DNA of 34,051 bases from DAOUKH01 sp034420775. Lineage in GTDB: Bacteria > Chloroflexota > Dehalococcoidia > SHYB01. The notes beneath the pieces are model-generated. The model saw only the letters and a list, made by a program, of their open reading frames with translations. It did not search any database and was not told where the DNA came from. Position 1 is the stretch's first letter, and every line of letters starts with the position of its first letter. Where the stretch lies: the NCBI GenBank assembly GCA_034420775.1, contig DAOUKZ010000245.1, positions 1 to 34,051 on the forward strand. Direction: 5' to 3'. The position numbers were made by a program, and so were the translations under genes. Below are positions 1 to 7,193 of the stretch, in pieces.

Positions 1-867
1 TTCCCCATCGACTTCCGCGATATCGGCATCCTCCGGGTCGCCGGCAACGAAGAAGAGGAGGCCGTCATCAAGCGCCAGGCCGCGTGGGCAGTCGAGCGCG
101 GTCTCAATGTGCCGTGGCTCTCCCCTGAAGAGGCCGTGGACGTCGAGCCGTCGCTCTCATCCGATATCCGCGGGGCGAGCTTCTCTCCGGACGAGCACAA
201 CGTGACCCCCACCCGCGTCGTCGAGGCGCTCCGGCGGGCCGCCGTCGAGAACGGCGTCGAGTTCCGTGAGCACACCCCCGTCACCGCCCTAGCCCGCGCC
301 AACGGCCACGTCACCGGCGTGCGCACGCCGGACGGCGAGATAGCCGCCGGAACGGTCGTGCTCGCCGTCGGGGCTTGGGGCTGCGAGGCGGGTCACTGGC
401 TTGGCATGGACGTTCCCGTGCACCCCGTGCGCGGCCAGGTCGCCTATCTGAACAAGCTGGACCGCCCGCTTCGCCACACCGTGATACGCGGCCCCCACTA
501 CGCCGTGCCCAAGAACGACAGCTCGACGCTGATCGGCTCCACGAGGGAGCACGGCGCGGGCTACCGTCAGGAGACCACCGTCGGCGCCCTAGGAGCTATC
601 TTCACCGGTGTGACCGACCTCGTCCCCGGCGTCGGCGAGGCCAGCGTGCACCACACGCGGGCCGGACTCCGCCCCTGGTCCGCCGACGACCTCCCCGTCA
701 TCGGCCCCGCCCCCGAGGCCGACAACGTCGTCTTCGCTACCGGCCACTATGCCAGCGGCATCCTTCTCGCCCCCATCACCGCGCGCATCGTCGGCGACCT
801 CATCACCGAGGACCGCGACGACACCGGCCCCATGGCGGCGCGGCGCTTCGCCGGAGGCGCCCCATGA
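1..867 (+). CDS. thiO: FAD-dependent glycine oxidase ThiO-like, 5' truncated by window
   Basis: The frame is open from base 1 to the TGA at 865-867, so the N-terminal FAD-binding Rossmann part lies outside the window and about 288 residues remain. The visible part is the substrate and C-terminal FAD region of the DAO/GlyOx family. Its end, GHYASGILLAPITARIVGDL, matches the GHxxxGxLLAP signature near the C-terminus of ThiO. Glycine oxidase makes iminoglycine (dehydroglycine), which supplies the C-N unit of the thiamin thiazole. The function call rests on this motif plus position: it is the first visible gene of a thiO-thiE-thiL-thiD run and its stop overlaps the thiE start (ATGA, 864-867). Other DAO-family amine oxidases look similar in this part, but the neighbours favour ThiO. 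Confidence 0.8.
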   Translation, partial: FPIDFRDIGILRVAGNEEEEAVIKRQAAWAVERGLNVPWLSPEEAVDVEPSLSSDIRGASFSPDEHNVTPTRVVEALRRAAVENGVEFREHTPVTALARANGHVTGVRTPDGEIAAGTVVLAVGAWGCEAGHWLGMDVPVHPVRGQVAYLNKLDRPLRHTVIRGPHYAVPKNDSSTLIGSTREHGAGYRQETTVGALGAIFTGVTDLVPGVGEASVHHTRAGLRPWSADDLPVIGPAPEADNVVFATGHYASGILLAPITARIVGDLITEDRDDTGPMAARRFAGGAP

Positions 868-1517
868 CGCCAACCCGCCGCCGCCTCGACCTGAGCCTCT
901 ACGTGATCACCGACCCGGTCCTCGGAAAGGGACGAGACCACGCGGAGGTCGCAGAGGCCGCCTTCGCCGGCGGCGCGGGCATCGTGCAGCTACGGGACAA
1001 GGGGGCCTCTACGGAGGCCCTCTACCGTGCTGGGCTCCAAATGCAGGAGCTCGCCGAGCGCGCCGGAGCGGCGTTCGTGGTCAACGACCGCCTCGACGTG
1101 GCCCAGGCCACCGGAGCCGGCGGAGCCCACGTCGGACAGGACGACATGCCCGCCACCGTGGCCCGCGGCCTCCTCGGCAAGGACGCCATCGTTGGTGTCT
1201 CCGTCGAGAACGGCGAGCAGGCCCGGGAGGCCGAGCGCGACGGCGCCACCTACGTCGCCGTCGGTCCCATCTACGAGGCGCGCGGCTCCAAGGCCGACGC
1301 CGGCCCGCCCGTGGGGGCCGACGCCGTCGCCGAGATCAAGCGCCACGTCTCCGTCCCCGTCGTCGCCATCGGCGGAATCAACCACGAGAACGCCGCCGAG
1401 GTCGTGGCCGCCGGCGCCGACGGCCTCGCCGTCATGACCGCCATCATCGGCGCCCCCGACATCGCCGAGGCGGCGCGCCGCATGCGCTGCCTGATCGAAG
1501 AGGCCCGCCGCTCATGA
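864..1517 (+). CDS. thiE: Thiamin-phosphate synthase ThiE
   Basis: This 217-aa protein joins the pyrimidine (HMP-PP) and thiazole phosphate halves to give thiamin monophosphate. It is a TIM-barrel enzyme of normal length. Visible family motifs are LYVITDP near residue 12, VQLRDKGAS for diphosphate binding, FVVNDRLDVA, GAHVGQDDMP, VGVSVENGEQA, YVAVGPIYEA and the C-terminal phosphate loop VVAIGGINHENA with GADGLAVMTAI. The ATG at 864 overlaps the thiO stop by four bases, and its own stop overlaps the thiL ATG at 1514, so translation of the three genes is probably coupled. A longer in-frame ORF upstream is a GC-driven extension inside thiO. Confidence 0.95.
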   Translation: MTPTRRRLDLSLYVITDPVLGKGRDHAEVAEAAFAGGAGIVQLRDKGASTEALYRAGLQMQELAERAGAAFVVNDRLDVAQATGAGGAHVGQDDMPATVARGLLGKDAIVGVSVENGEQAREAERDGATYVAVGPIYEARGSKADAGPPVGADAVAEIKRHVSVPVVAIGGINHENAAEVVAAGADGLAVMTAIIGAPDIAEAARRMRCLIEEARRS

Positions 1518-2545
1518 GCCGCGCCGCCGCCAAGACGCCGACCGTCGGCGAGCTGGGCGAGTTCGCCCTCATCGACCGTATCCGCCGCACGCTCGGCGAC
1601 ACACCGGACGTCGCCCTCGGCATCGGTGACGACGCCGCCGCGGTGCGGCCCACCTGCGGCAAGCTCTTCCTCGTCACCTGCGACATCCAGGTCGAGGGAC
1701 GCCATTTCCTCAAGGCCCGCATCGGGCCCGAGCAGCTCGGACGGCGCGCCGCCGCCGTCAACCTCAGCGACGTCGCCGCGATGGGCGGACGCCCCACCCA
1801 CGCCCTCATCTCGCTCGCCCTCCCCGCCGACACGGAGGTCGAGTGGGTCGAACGGCTCTACGACGGCCTCCGCGACGGCTTCGCCGAGCATGGCGCCGCC
1901 GTCGTCGGCGGCAACCTTTCCGGCTCCTCCACCGAAATCGTCATCGACGTCACCCTCCACGGCGAGGTCGGCGAACCGGCCCTGCTCCGGCGCTCCGGCG
2001 CCCGCCCCGGCGACGCCGTCTTCGTGACCGGCGACCTCGGCGCGGCGCGAGCTGGCCTGCTCGCCCTCGACGTCGGCCTCACCGGCGAGTCGGCCGACGC
2101 CGCCGCACGCGCGCACCTCGTCCCCACCGCCCGCGTCGGCGAGGGGCTCGCCATCGTCGCCTCGGGACTCGCCACCGCCGCCATCGACGTCAGCGACGGC
2201 TTCGCCGCCGACCTCGGCCACCTCTGCGAGGCAAGCGGCGCCGGCGCGCGCATCTTCGCCGACCGCGTCCCCGTGAGCCCGGCAGCCCGCGACGTCGCCG
2301 CCGACCTCGGCTTCGACCCCCTGCTCGCCGCCCTCCGTGGCGGTGAGGACTATGAGCTCATCGTCACCTGCGCCGCCCACGATGCGGACGCCTTGATCGA
2401 GGCGGTGCGCCGCGCGACGGGAACGCCGCTGACCGCCGTGGGCGAGATCACCGACGCGCCCGGCCTGCGCCTCGTCGAACCCGGCGGGAACGAGCGCCTG
2501 CTCGATTCGGCGGGATGGGACCACTTCGCCGGAGCGGACGCATGA
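1514..2545 (+). CDS. thiL: Thiamin-monophosphate kinase ThiL
   Basis: ThiL phosphorylates thiamin monophosphate to thiamin diphosphate, the last step of the pathway. The 343-aa protein is a PurM/AIR-synthase-fold kinase. Motifs in order are GELGEFALIDRI, the metal-binding GIGDDAAAVRP near residue 37, the substrate segment DIQVEGRHF, NLSDVAAMGGRPTHAL, GGNLSGS, FVTGDLGAARAGL, IDVSDGFAADLGHL and RGGEDYELIVTC. The ATG at 1514 overlaps the thiE stop (ATGA) and the stop at 2543-2545 overlaps the thiD ATG. The product cofactor is required by the E1 subunits encoded at 24051-26030. Confidence 0.95.
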   Translation: MSRAAAKTPTVGELGEFALIDRIRRTLGDTPDVALGIGDDAAAVRPTCGKLFLVTCDIQVEGRHFLKARIGPEQLGRRAAAVNLSDVAAMGGRPTHALISLALPADTEVEWVERLYDGLRDGFAEHGAAVVGGNLSGSSTEIVIDVTLHGEVGEPALLRRSGARPGDAVFVTGDLGAARAGLLALDVGLTGESADAAARAHLVPTARVGEGLAIVASGLATAAIDVSDGFAADLGHLCEASGAGARIFADRVPVSPAARDVAADLGFDPLLAALRGGEDYELIVTCAAHDADALIEAVRRATGTPLTAVGEITDAPGLRLVEPGGNERLLDSAGWDHFAGADA

Positions 2546-3396
2546 CCGCCGGCGGCACACCCTCTGCCATTCCGCGGGCGCTCACCATCGCCGGCTCCGA
2601 CAGCGGGGGCGGCGCCGGTATCCAGGCCGATCTCAAGACCTTCACCGCCTTCGGTGTCTTCGGCATGTCGGTGGTGACCGCGGTCACCGCCCAGAACACG
2701 CTCGGCGTCCAGGCCGCCCACGAGCTCCCCCTCGACCTCATCGAGGCGCAGTTGCGCGGCGTGACCTCCGACATCGGCGTCGACGCGGTCAAGACGGGCA
2801 TGCTCTCCTCCGCGCCGTTGGTCCACCGGCTGTGCGATCTGCTGGAAGAGCTCCGCCTCCCCAACCTCGTCGTCGATCCGGTCATGATCGCCAAGGGCGG
2901 CCGCTCCCTGCTGGCGGAGGACGCCGTCGCTGCCGTTCACGGACGGCTGCTGCCCCTCGCCAACGTCGTGACCCCCAACCTCCACGAGGCGAGCGCGCTG
3001 ACCGGACGTCTCGTCAGCACCCTGGAGGACGCCCGCGCCGCCGCCCGGCGGCTGCGGTGCGCCGATGGCCAGATCGTCGTCGTCAAGGGCGGCCACCTGG
3101 CGGACACCGACGACGCCGTCGACGCCGCCTTCGACGGCGAGAGGGTCCACGAGATCGCCGCCCCCCGCTTCGACACGTCCAACACTCACGGGACGGGGTG
3201 CACCTTCTCCGCCGCCATCGCCGCGGGGCTGGCCCAGGGCCTGCCCGCCATCGAGGCGGTGCGCAAGGCCAAGGCCTACGTCACCGAGGCGGTTCGGGGC
3301 TCGCTCGACCTCGGCGGCGGCCACGGCCCCACCCACCACATGGCCGGTCTGGAGAGTCCATGGGCGCTGCCTACTCCGGAAGGCGGCGCGCCGTGA
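2542..3396 (+). CDS. thiD: Hydroxymethylpyrimidine (phosphate) kinase ThiD
   Basis: ThiD phosphorylates HMP and HMP-P to HMP-PP, the pyrimidine substrate of ThiE. The 284-aa ribokinase-fold protein shows TIAGSDSGGGAGIQADLKTF near its N-terminus, GVFGMSVVTAVTAQNT, DPVMIAKGGRSLL, TPNLHEASALTG, VVKGGHL and the anion-hole/base motif THGTGCTFSAAIAAGLAQG. The ATG at 2542 overlaps the thiL stop. An in-frame ATG at 2515 would add nine residues inside thiL and is less likely. The stop overlaps the GTG of the next gene. Because no pyrimidine synthase (ThiC) is visible here and an importer follows, ThiD may also act in salvage. Confidence 0.95.
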   Translation: MTAGGTPSAIPRALTIAGSDSGGGAGIQADLKTFTAFGVFGMSVVTAVTAQNTLGVQAAHELPLDLIEAQLRGVTSDIGVDAVKTGMLSSAPLVHRLCDLLEELRLPNLVVDPVMIAKGGRSLLAEDAVAAVHGRLLPLANVVTPNLHEASALTGRLVSTLEDARAAARRLRCADGQIVVVKGGHLADTDDAVDAAFDGERVHEIAAPRFDTSNTHGTGCTFSAAIAAGLAQGLPAIEAVRKAKAYVTEAVRGSLDLGGGHGPTHHMAGLESPWALPTPEGGAP

Positions 3397-4178
3397 CCCA
3401 ACCGCGCGTACAAGCTCTGGGCATCAGCGCCTCCTTCGAGCAAAGCGGGGAGACGTTGCCCGTGCTGCGCGGCGTCAACGTCAACGCCGGCGCAGGCGAG
3501 TTCGTCAGCATCGTCGGGCCCAGCGGCTGCGGGAAGAGCACCCTGTGCAACATCATATCCGGCGTGGCGCGGCCCGATGGCGGCCGCGTCCTCATCGATG
3601 GCGACGACGTCTCCGGCCGCGTCGGGCTCGTCGGCTACATGCCGCAGAAGGACCTCCTTCTTCCCTGGCGGACGGTCCTCGACAACGTCGTGCTCGGCCT
3701 CGAAGTCATGGGCGTCCCCCGCGCCGAGGCGCGCGCCGAGGCCATGCCCCTCTTCGGCGAGTTCGGCCTCGCCGGCTTCGAGTCGGCCTACCCCTACGCC
3801 CTCTCCGGCGGCATGCGGCAGCGCGCCGCCTTCATGCGCACCGTCATGTTCAACAAGAGCGTCCTCATTCTCGACGAGCCCTTCGGCGCGCTCGACGCGC
3901 TCACCCGCGCCGCGATGCAGGAATGGCTGCTCGGCCTGTGGGCCAAGCTCGGACACACCATCCTGCTGGTGACGCACGACGTGGAGGAGGCCGTCCTCCT
4001 CTCCGACCGCGTCTACGTCATGTCGGGCCGGCCCGGGGAGATCAAGGCCGAGATCGAGGTCGGCCTCCCCCGGCCCCGCACCTACGAGCTCGCCGCCGAC
4101 CCCGCCTTCATGGAGCGCAAGCTCGAAATCCTGCGCACTCTCCGGGCGAGCGCCCCGGAGCCGGCGGCCGCGTCATGA
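3393..4178 (+). CDS. ABC transporter ATPase, ThiZ/SsuB-like, in thiamin operon
   Basis: This 261-aa protein is the nucleotide-binding subunit of an importer of the nitrate/sulfonate/taurine/NMT1 class. Walker A is GPSGCGKST (residues 42-50), the Q-loop is YMPQKDLLLPW, the signature is LSGGMRQR, Walker B is VLILDEPFGALD and the H-loop lies in LLVTHDVEEAV. The GTG at 3393 is chosen because it overlaps the thiD stop as GTGA, matching the other junctions of the operon; an in-frame ATG at 3360 would add 11 residues. The stop overlaps the permease ATG (4175). The substrate is inferred from the operon: a thiamin pyrimidine precursor (ThiXYZ type) is most likely, and another small heterocycle is possible. 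Confidence 0.9.
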   Translation: MTQPRVQALGISASFEQSGETLPVLRGVNVNAGAGEFVSIVGPSGCGKSTLCNIISGVARPDGGRVLIDGDDVSGRVGLVGYMPQKDLLLPWRTVLDNVVLGLEVMGVPRAEARAEAMPLFGEFGLAGFESAYPYALSGGMRQRAAFMRTVMFNKSVLILDEPFGALDALTRAAMQEWLLGLWAKLGHTILLVTHDVEEAVLLSDRVYVMSGRPGEIKAEIEVGLPRPRTYELAADPAFMERKLEILRTLRASAPEPAAAS

Positions 4179-5041
4179 TCTTCCAGCGGCGCATCGCCAC
4201 GCGCGAGCCCGCCATCGGCGCGCGAACCGGCTCCGCCGCCGAGACGGGCCCGCTGCGCGCCGCCGGCGCGGCGGCCAACCGGTACGCCGCCGCCGTACTG
4301 TTCGCGCTGCTCGTGCTCGTCATCTGGCAGGCCGTCGCCTTCCTCACCTCGGTCCAGGACTGGCTCCTCCCCGCGCCGACGGAGATCGTCGAGGCCCTGC
4401 GCGACGACTTCGGCCTCATCAGCGGCCACGCCTGGGTCACCACCCAGGAGGCCCTCATCGGCTTCGCCGCCGCCATCGTCATCGGCTTCGGCATCGCTCT
4501 CGCTATCGTCTACTCCCCGATCTTCGACCGCGCCTTCTTTCCCTACGTGATCGCCTCCCAGGCCATTCCCATCATCGCCATCGCCCCGGTCCTCGTCGTC
4601 TGGTTCGGCTTCGGCCTCTTCCCCAAGGTCGTCGTGATCGTGCTCATCACCTTCTTCCCCATCGCCATCAACACCATCGACGGTCTCCGCCGCGTCGACC
4701 CGGAGATGCTCACCCTGCTGCACACCATGGGCGCCTCGCGGTGGCAGGTCTTCCGCCTCGTCCGGCTGCCCTCGGCGCTGCCCCTCTTCTTCACCGGTGC
4801 GAAGATGGCCGCCGCCGTCGCCGTTATCGGGGCGGTGCTCGGCGAGTGGGTCGGCGCCGCCGAGGGGCTCGGCTATCTCATCACCCGGTCGTCGGCGCAG
4901 TTCCTCACGGCCCGCGTCTTCGCCTCCATCGCCGTCCTCTGCCTCATGGGAATCGTGCTCTTCTATGCCGTCTCACGCGTCGAGCGCTGGGCCACGCCTT
5001 GGGCCCACCGCGCCGAGCAAATCGCATCTCCAGACCACTAG
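4175..5041 (+). CDS. ABC transporter permease, ThiX/SsuC-like
   Basis: This is the 288-aa inner-membrane subunit of the importer. It has a basic N-terminal stretch of about 35 residues, then about six hydrophobic segments, beginning with AAAVLFALLVLVIWQAVAFL. The binding-protein-dependent permease (EAA) loop is present as LLHTMGASRWQVFRLVRLPSALP, shown here in positions rather than fully aligned: the key part is GASRWQVFRLVRLP. The later segment VLGEWVGAAEGLGYLI is typical of the SsuC/ThiX family. The start ATG overlaps the ATPase stop (ATGA). Only 15 bases separate it from the lipoprotein gene, so ATPase, permease and binding protein form one expression unit with the thi genes. Confidence 0.9.
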   Translation: MIFQRRIATREPAIGARTGSAAETGPLRAAGAAANRYAAAVLFALLVLVIWQAVAFLTSVQDWLLPAPTEIVEALRDDFGLISGHAWVTTQEALIGFAAAIVIGFGIALAIVYSPIFDRAFFPYVIASQAIPIIAIAPVLVVWFGFGLFPKVVVIVLITFFPIAINTIDGLRRVDPEMLTLLHTMGASRWQVFRLVRLPSALPLFFTGAKMAAAVAVIGAVLGEWVGAAEGLGYLITRSSAQFLTARVFASIAVLCLMGIVLFYAVSRVERWATPWAHRAEQIASPDH

Positions 5042-5056
5042 TCCGCAGGAGGAACC

Positions 5057-6067
5057 ATGCACGTCACCAACCTTCGCCGGCGGATTCCCAGTAAGGGCCG
5101 GCTGCTCGCCGCGGCCTGCGCCCTGGCCGCCGTGGCGCTTCTCGTCGTAGCCTGCGGCAAGGACGACCCCGACCGGTTCACGGTCTCCCTCGACTGGTTC
5201 CCCAACGCCGACCACGCGGGGCTCTACGCCGCGCAGGCCCAGGGCTTCTTCAAGGACGAAGGGCTGGACGTCGAGCTCAAGTTCGGCGGCAATCCCGAAG
5301 ACCCGCCCAAGTTCGTTGCCAGGGACACCGTCGACCTCGCCATCAGCTACCAGCCCGACGTGATCCTGGCCAAGGCCGAGGGCATCCCCATCACCGCTGT
5401 CGGCGCGATCGTCAACGTCCCGCTCAACTCGATTCAGACCCTTGAGAGCTCGGGCATCACCGACCCCGCCCAGCTCGCCGGCAAGCGCATCGGCTACCCC
5501 GGCATCCCCAGCAACGAGGTCTACCTTGAGACCATCCTCCGACGCGCCGGAGTCGAGGGCGGCCTCGACGCCGTCGAGCTCATTAACGTCGGCTTCGACC
5601 TTGGGCCGTCGCTCTACGCCGGGAAGGTCGACGCAACCATCGGCACCTACTGGAACGTCGAGGCCGTCCAGGGCGAGATGCTCGGCTATCCCGTCAACGT
5701 CCTCCACATCGAGGACTACGGCGTCCCCGCCTACGACGAGCTCGTCTTCATCGCCAGCGAGAACGGCGTTCAGGAGAAGGGCGACCTCATCGAACGCTTC
5801 CTCCGCGCCGTCGTGCGCGGCCACGAGTACACCGTCGAGAACCCCGACGCGGCCGTCGACGCCGTCGCCAAGGCCAACCCCGAGATGGAGCGCGAGCTCA
5901 TCGACCGCGGCGTCCGCCTCCTCGTCGAGGTCTGGCGCGACTGGGACCGCTTCGGCTACATGGACGAGTCCCGCTGGAGCGGCTTCGTCACCTTCATGCG
6001 CGACAACGACCTCCTCGACGCCGAAATCGACTTCGACAAGCTCCTCACCAACGAGTTCGTCCCCTAA
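5057..6067 (+). CDS. Substrate-binding lipoprotein, ThiY/NMT1-like
   Basis: This 336-aa protein is the extracytoplasmic receptor of the importer. It starts with a basic region and a hydrophobic stretch ending in a lipobox, VVAC, with the lipidated Cys at residue 33. The mature part opens with VSLDWFPNADHAGLYAAQAQ, the form seen in ThiY, RibY and NMT1/THI5 proteins, which bind pyrimidine or flavin precursors. A strong ribosome site (AGGAGG, 5047-5052) precedes the ATG by four bases. The operon position after thiD favours a thiamin precursor such as a formylaminopyrimidine as ligand; riboflavin (RibY type) is the main alternative and cannot be excluded from sequence alone. Confidence 0.85.
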   Translation: MHVTNLRRRIPSKGRLLAAACALAAVALLVVACGKDDPDRFTVSLDWFPNADHAGLYAAQAQGFFKDEGLDVELKFGGNPEDPPKFVARDTVDLAISYQPDVILAKAEGIPITAVGAIVNVPLNSIQTLESSGITDPAQLAGKRIGYPGIPSNEVYLETILRRAGVEGGLDAVELINVGFDLGPSLYAGKVDATIGTYWNVEAVQGEMLGYPVNVLHIEDYGVPAYDELVFIASENGVQEKGDLIERFLRAVVRGHEYTVENPDAAVDAVAKANPEMERELIDRGVRLLVEVWRDWDRFGYMDESRWSGFVTFMRDNDLLDAEIDFDKLLTNEFVP

Positions 6068-6088
6068 TGCCGCCTCCCCCTCCCGTAG

Positions 6089-6109
6089 GGGCGACTCTTG
6101 TAGTCGCCC
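6089..6109. repeat. Perfect 8-bp hairpin after the thiamin operon
   Basis: GGGCGACT (6089-6096), a 5-nt loop and AGTCGCCC (6102-6109) form a perfect stem 22 bases after the binding-protein stop. No T-tract follows, so it is not a standard intrinsic terminator. It could stop a 3' exonuclease or be part of the dispersed intergenic repeat that begins just downstream. Confidence 0.6.
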
Positions 6110-6121
6110 ATCCCCTCCGAC

Positions 6122-6265
6122 GTTTCCCCCTCTTGGGGGAAACTAAAGAGGGCACGCGCCCAACCGGCGCGCCGGCGGGGCTGGGCCGGGTGGTCTTACC
6201 TCTTCTCCCAAGGGGAGAAGATTGAGATGAGGGGCCCCCCGCCAACCGCCACCGGCCATCGAAGC
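6122..6265 (+). repeat. Long copy of dispersed intergenic repeat
   Basis: The element has two hairpin modules. The first is GTTTCCCCC / GGGGGAAAC (6122-6143) followed by an AGAGGGCACGCGCC segment and a GC-palindromic block ending GGCGCGCCGGCGGGG. The second is CTTCTCCC / GGGAGAAG (6202-6220) followed by ATTGAGATGAGGGGCCC and a tail ending CATCGAAGC. Both modules recur in the same order and orientation at 29281-29420. The 71 bases at 6195-6265 correspond to the 70 bases at 29351-29420. Confidence 0.85.
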
Positions 6266-7111
6266 GCACCTTCCAAGCCTCTCCCCCTCTGGGGGAGACT
6301 GAGAGAGGGCGCGCGCCGTCAGGCGCGCGAGCGCCCGAAGGGCGCTTCCCCTCCACTCGCCTTCCTGGCCGTCGCCCTAGCCACGGCATTCACCGTCGCC
6401 GCATGCGCCGGCACCGACCCCACCGCCACGCCCTCTCCCGTCCCCTCAGCCACGGCGACTGTCGAAGCCCCAACCCCGGCCCCGACGCCAACATCGCTGC
6501 CGCCCTCTCCAACGCCTACACCCACCCCGACCGCCGTCCCGACTCCCACCGCCACACCCCCCTCCCCAACACCGTCGCCTGAACCAACCGCGACACCCAC
6601 ACCGACCCCGTCGCCACCCTCCCCGACGGCCACGGCGACAGCCACACCAACGCCGACCCCTGCGCCGCCGTCCCCTACGCCAACGCCGGAGCCGACCCCG
6701 ACGCCGTCGGAACCCCTACTCATCGTCGACGGCATCCCCTTCGTCACCGAGGTGGCGCGCACCGGCGCCGAGCAGGCCCGCGGTTTATCGGGCCGCCCGG
6801 AGCTCGCGCCCCAGACCGGCATGCTCTTCCCCCAGTCCCGCGACATCACCGCCAGCTTCTGGATGCGCGGCATGCTCATCTCCCTCGACTTCGTCTGGAT
6901 CGGCTCTGACTGCCGCGTCGCCGACCTCACCCAGGACGTCCCACCTCCCGACGACCCCGAGCAGACCACCAACTTGCCCATCTACTCGCCATCGGTGCCC
7001 GTGCGCTACATCTTCGAGATCAACGCGGGCGAGGTCGCCGCCTTCGACATCGAAATCGGCGACGAGGTGCGCTTCTCCAACCTCGACCTCGACGATCAGT
7101 GCGCCGCCTAG
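6227..7111 (+). CDS. DUF192 lipoprotein with long Pro/Thr linker and repeat-derived N-terminus
   Basis: The 294-residue reading has four parts. Residues 1 to about 40 are translated from intergenic repeat sequence. Residues 44-60 form a hydrophobic segment ending in a lipobox (VAAC, Cys60). Residues 66-161 are almost entirely Pro, Thr, Ser and Ala in PTPTP-like runs, a wall-spanning type of linker. From residue 162 there is a DUF192 domain, with VARTGAEQARGLSGRPEL, GMLFPQ, FWMRGMLISLDFVWI and YIFEINAGEV. DUF192 proteins are small beta-barrel proteins of unknown function, often lipoproteins. The ATG at 6227 is the only ATG that keeps the signal peptide, and it has AAGGGGAG at 6210-6217, nine bases upstream. 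Both elements belong to the repeat. A CTG at 6299 is a weaker alternative. Confidence 0.8.
   Translation: MRGPPPTATGHRSAPSKPLPLWGRLREGARRQARERPKGASPPLAFLAVALATAFTVAACAGTDPTATPSPVPSATATVEAPTPAPTPTSLPPSPTPTPTPTAVPTPTATPPSPTPSPEPTATPTPTPSPPSPTATATATPTPTPAPPSPTPTPEPTPTPSEPLLIVDGIPFVTEVARTGAEQARGLSGRPELAPQTGMLFPQSRDITASFWMRGMLISLDFVWIGSDCRVADLTQDVPPPDDPEQTTNLPIYSPSVPVRYIFEINAGEVAAFDIEIGDEVRFSNLDLDDQCAA
6277..6328 (+). repeat. Short copy of dispersed intergenic repeat
   Basis: TCTCCCCC / GGGGGAGA (6280-6298) forms a perfect 8-bp stem followed by TGAGAGAGGG and a GCGCGCC...GGCGCGC palindrome. These 52 bases match 27772-27823 with three differences. The copy lies inside the translated 5' part of the DUF192 gene. 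It is followed by another hairpin, AGCGCCC / GGGCGCT (6330-6346). Confidence 0.85.
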
Positions 7112-7131
7112 CGCCGCAAGTAGGCCTGCGG

Positions 7132-7161
7132 TTGACCACCCACCGGACTCGGCGCTAGGCT
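7132..7161 (+). promoter_or_regulatory. Promoter for isochorismatase-like gene
   Basis: TTGACC (7132-7137), an 18-base spacer and TAGGCT (7156-7161) fit a housekeeping sigma promoter. A ribosome site, AAGGAGG (7181-7187), and the GTG at 7194 follow. Confidence 0.5.
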
Positions 7162-7193
7162 CCCCCCGCCCCCAGCGGGCAAGGAGGCCGCCC

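Noticed and set aside
1271..2560. 429-aa minus-strand ORF opposite thiE/thiL
   Set aside because: Composition is a GC-driven shadow (Gly/Ala/Asp-rich, no family motifs) and thiE and thiL are certain on the plus strand.
6121..6350. Hairpins as tandem intrinsic terminators of the thiamin operon
   Set aside because: None has a T-tract, and the same sequences recur elsewhere as a repeat family.
6506..6711. CCGACCCC-like tandem runs as a DNA repeat array
   Set aside because: They encode the Pro/Thr linker of the DUF192 lipoprotein and are irregular at DNA level, so they are explained by the protein.
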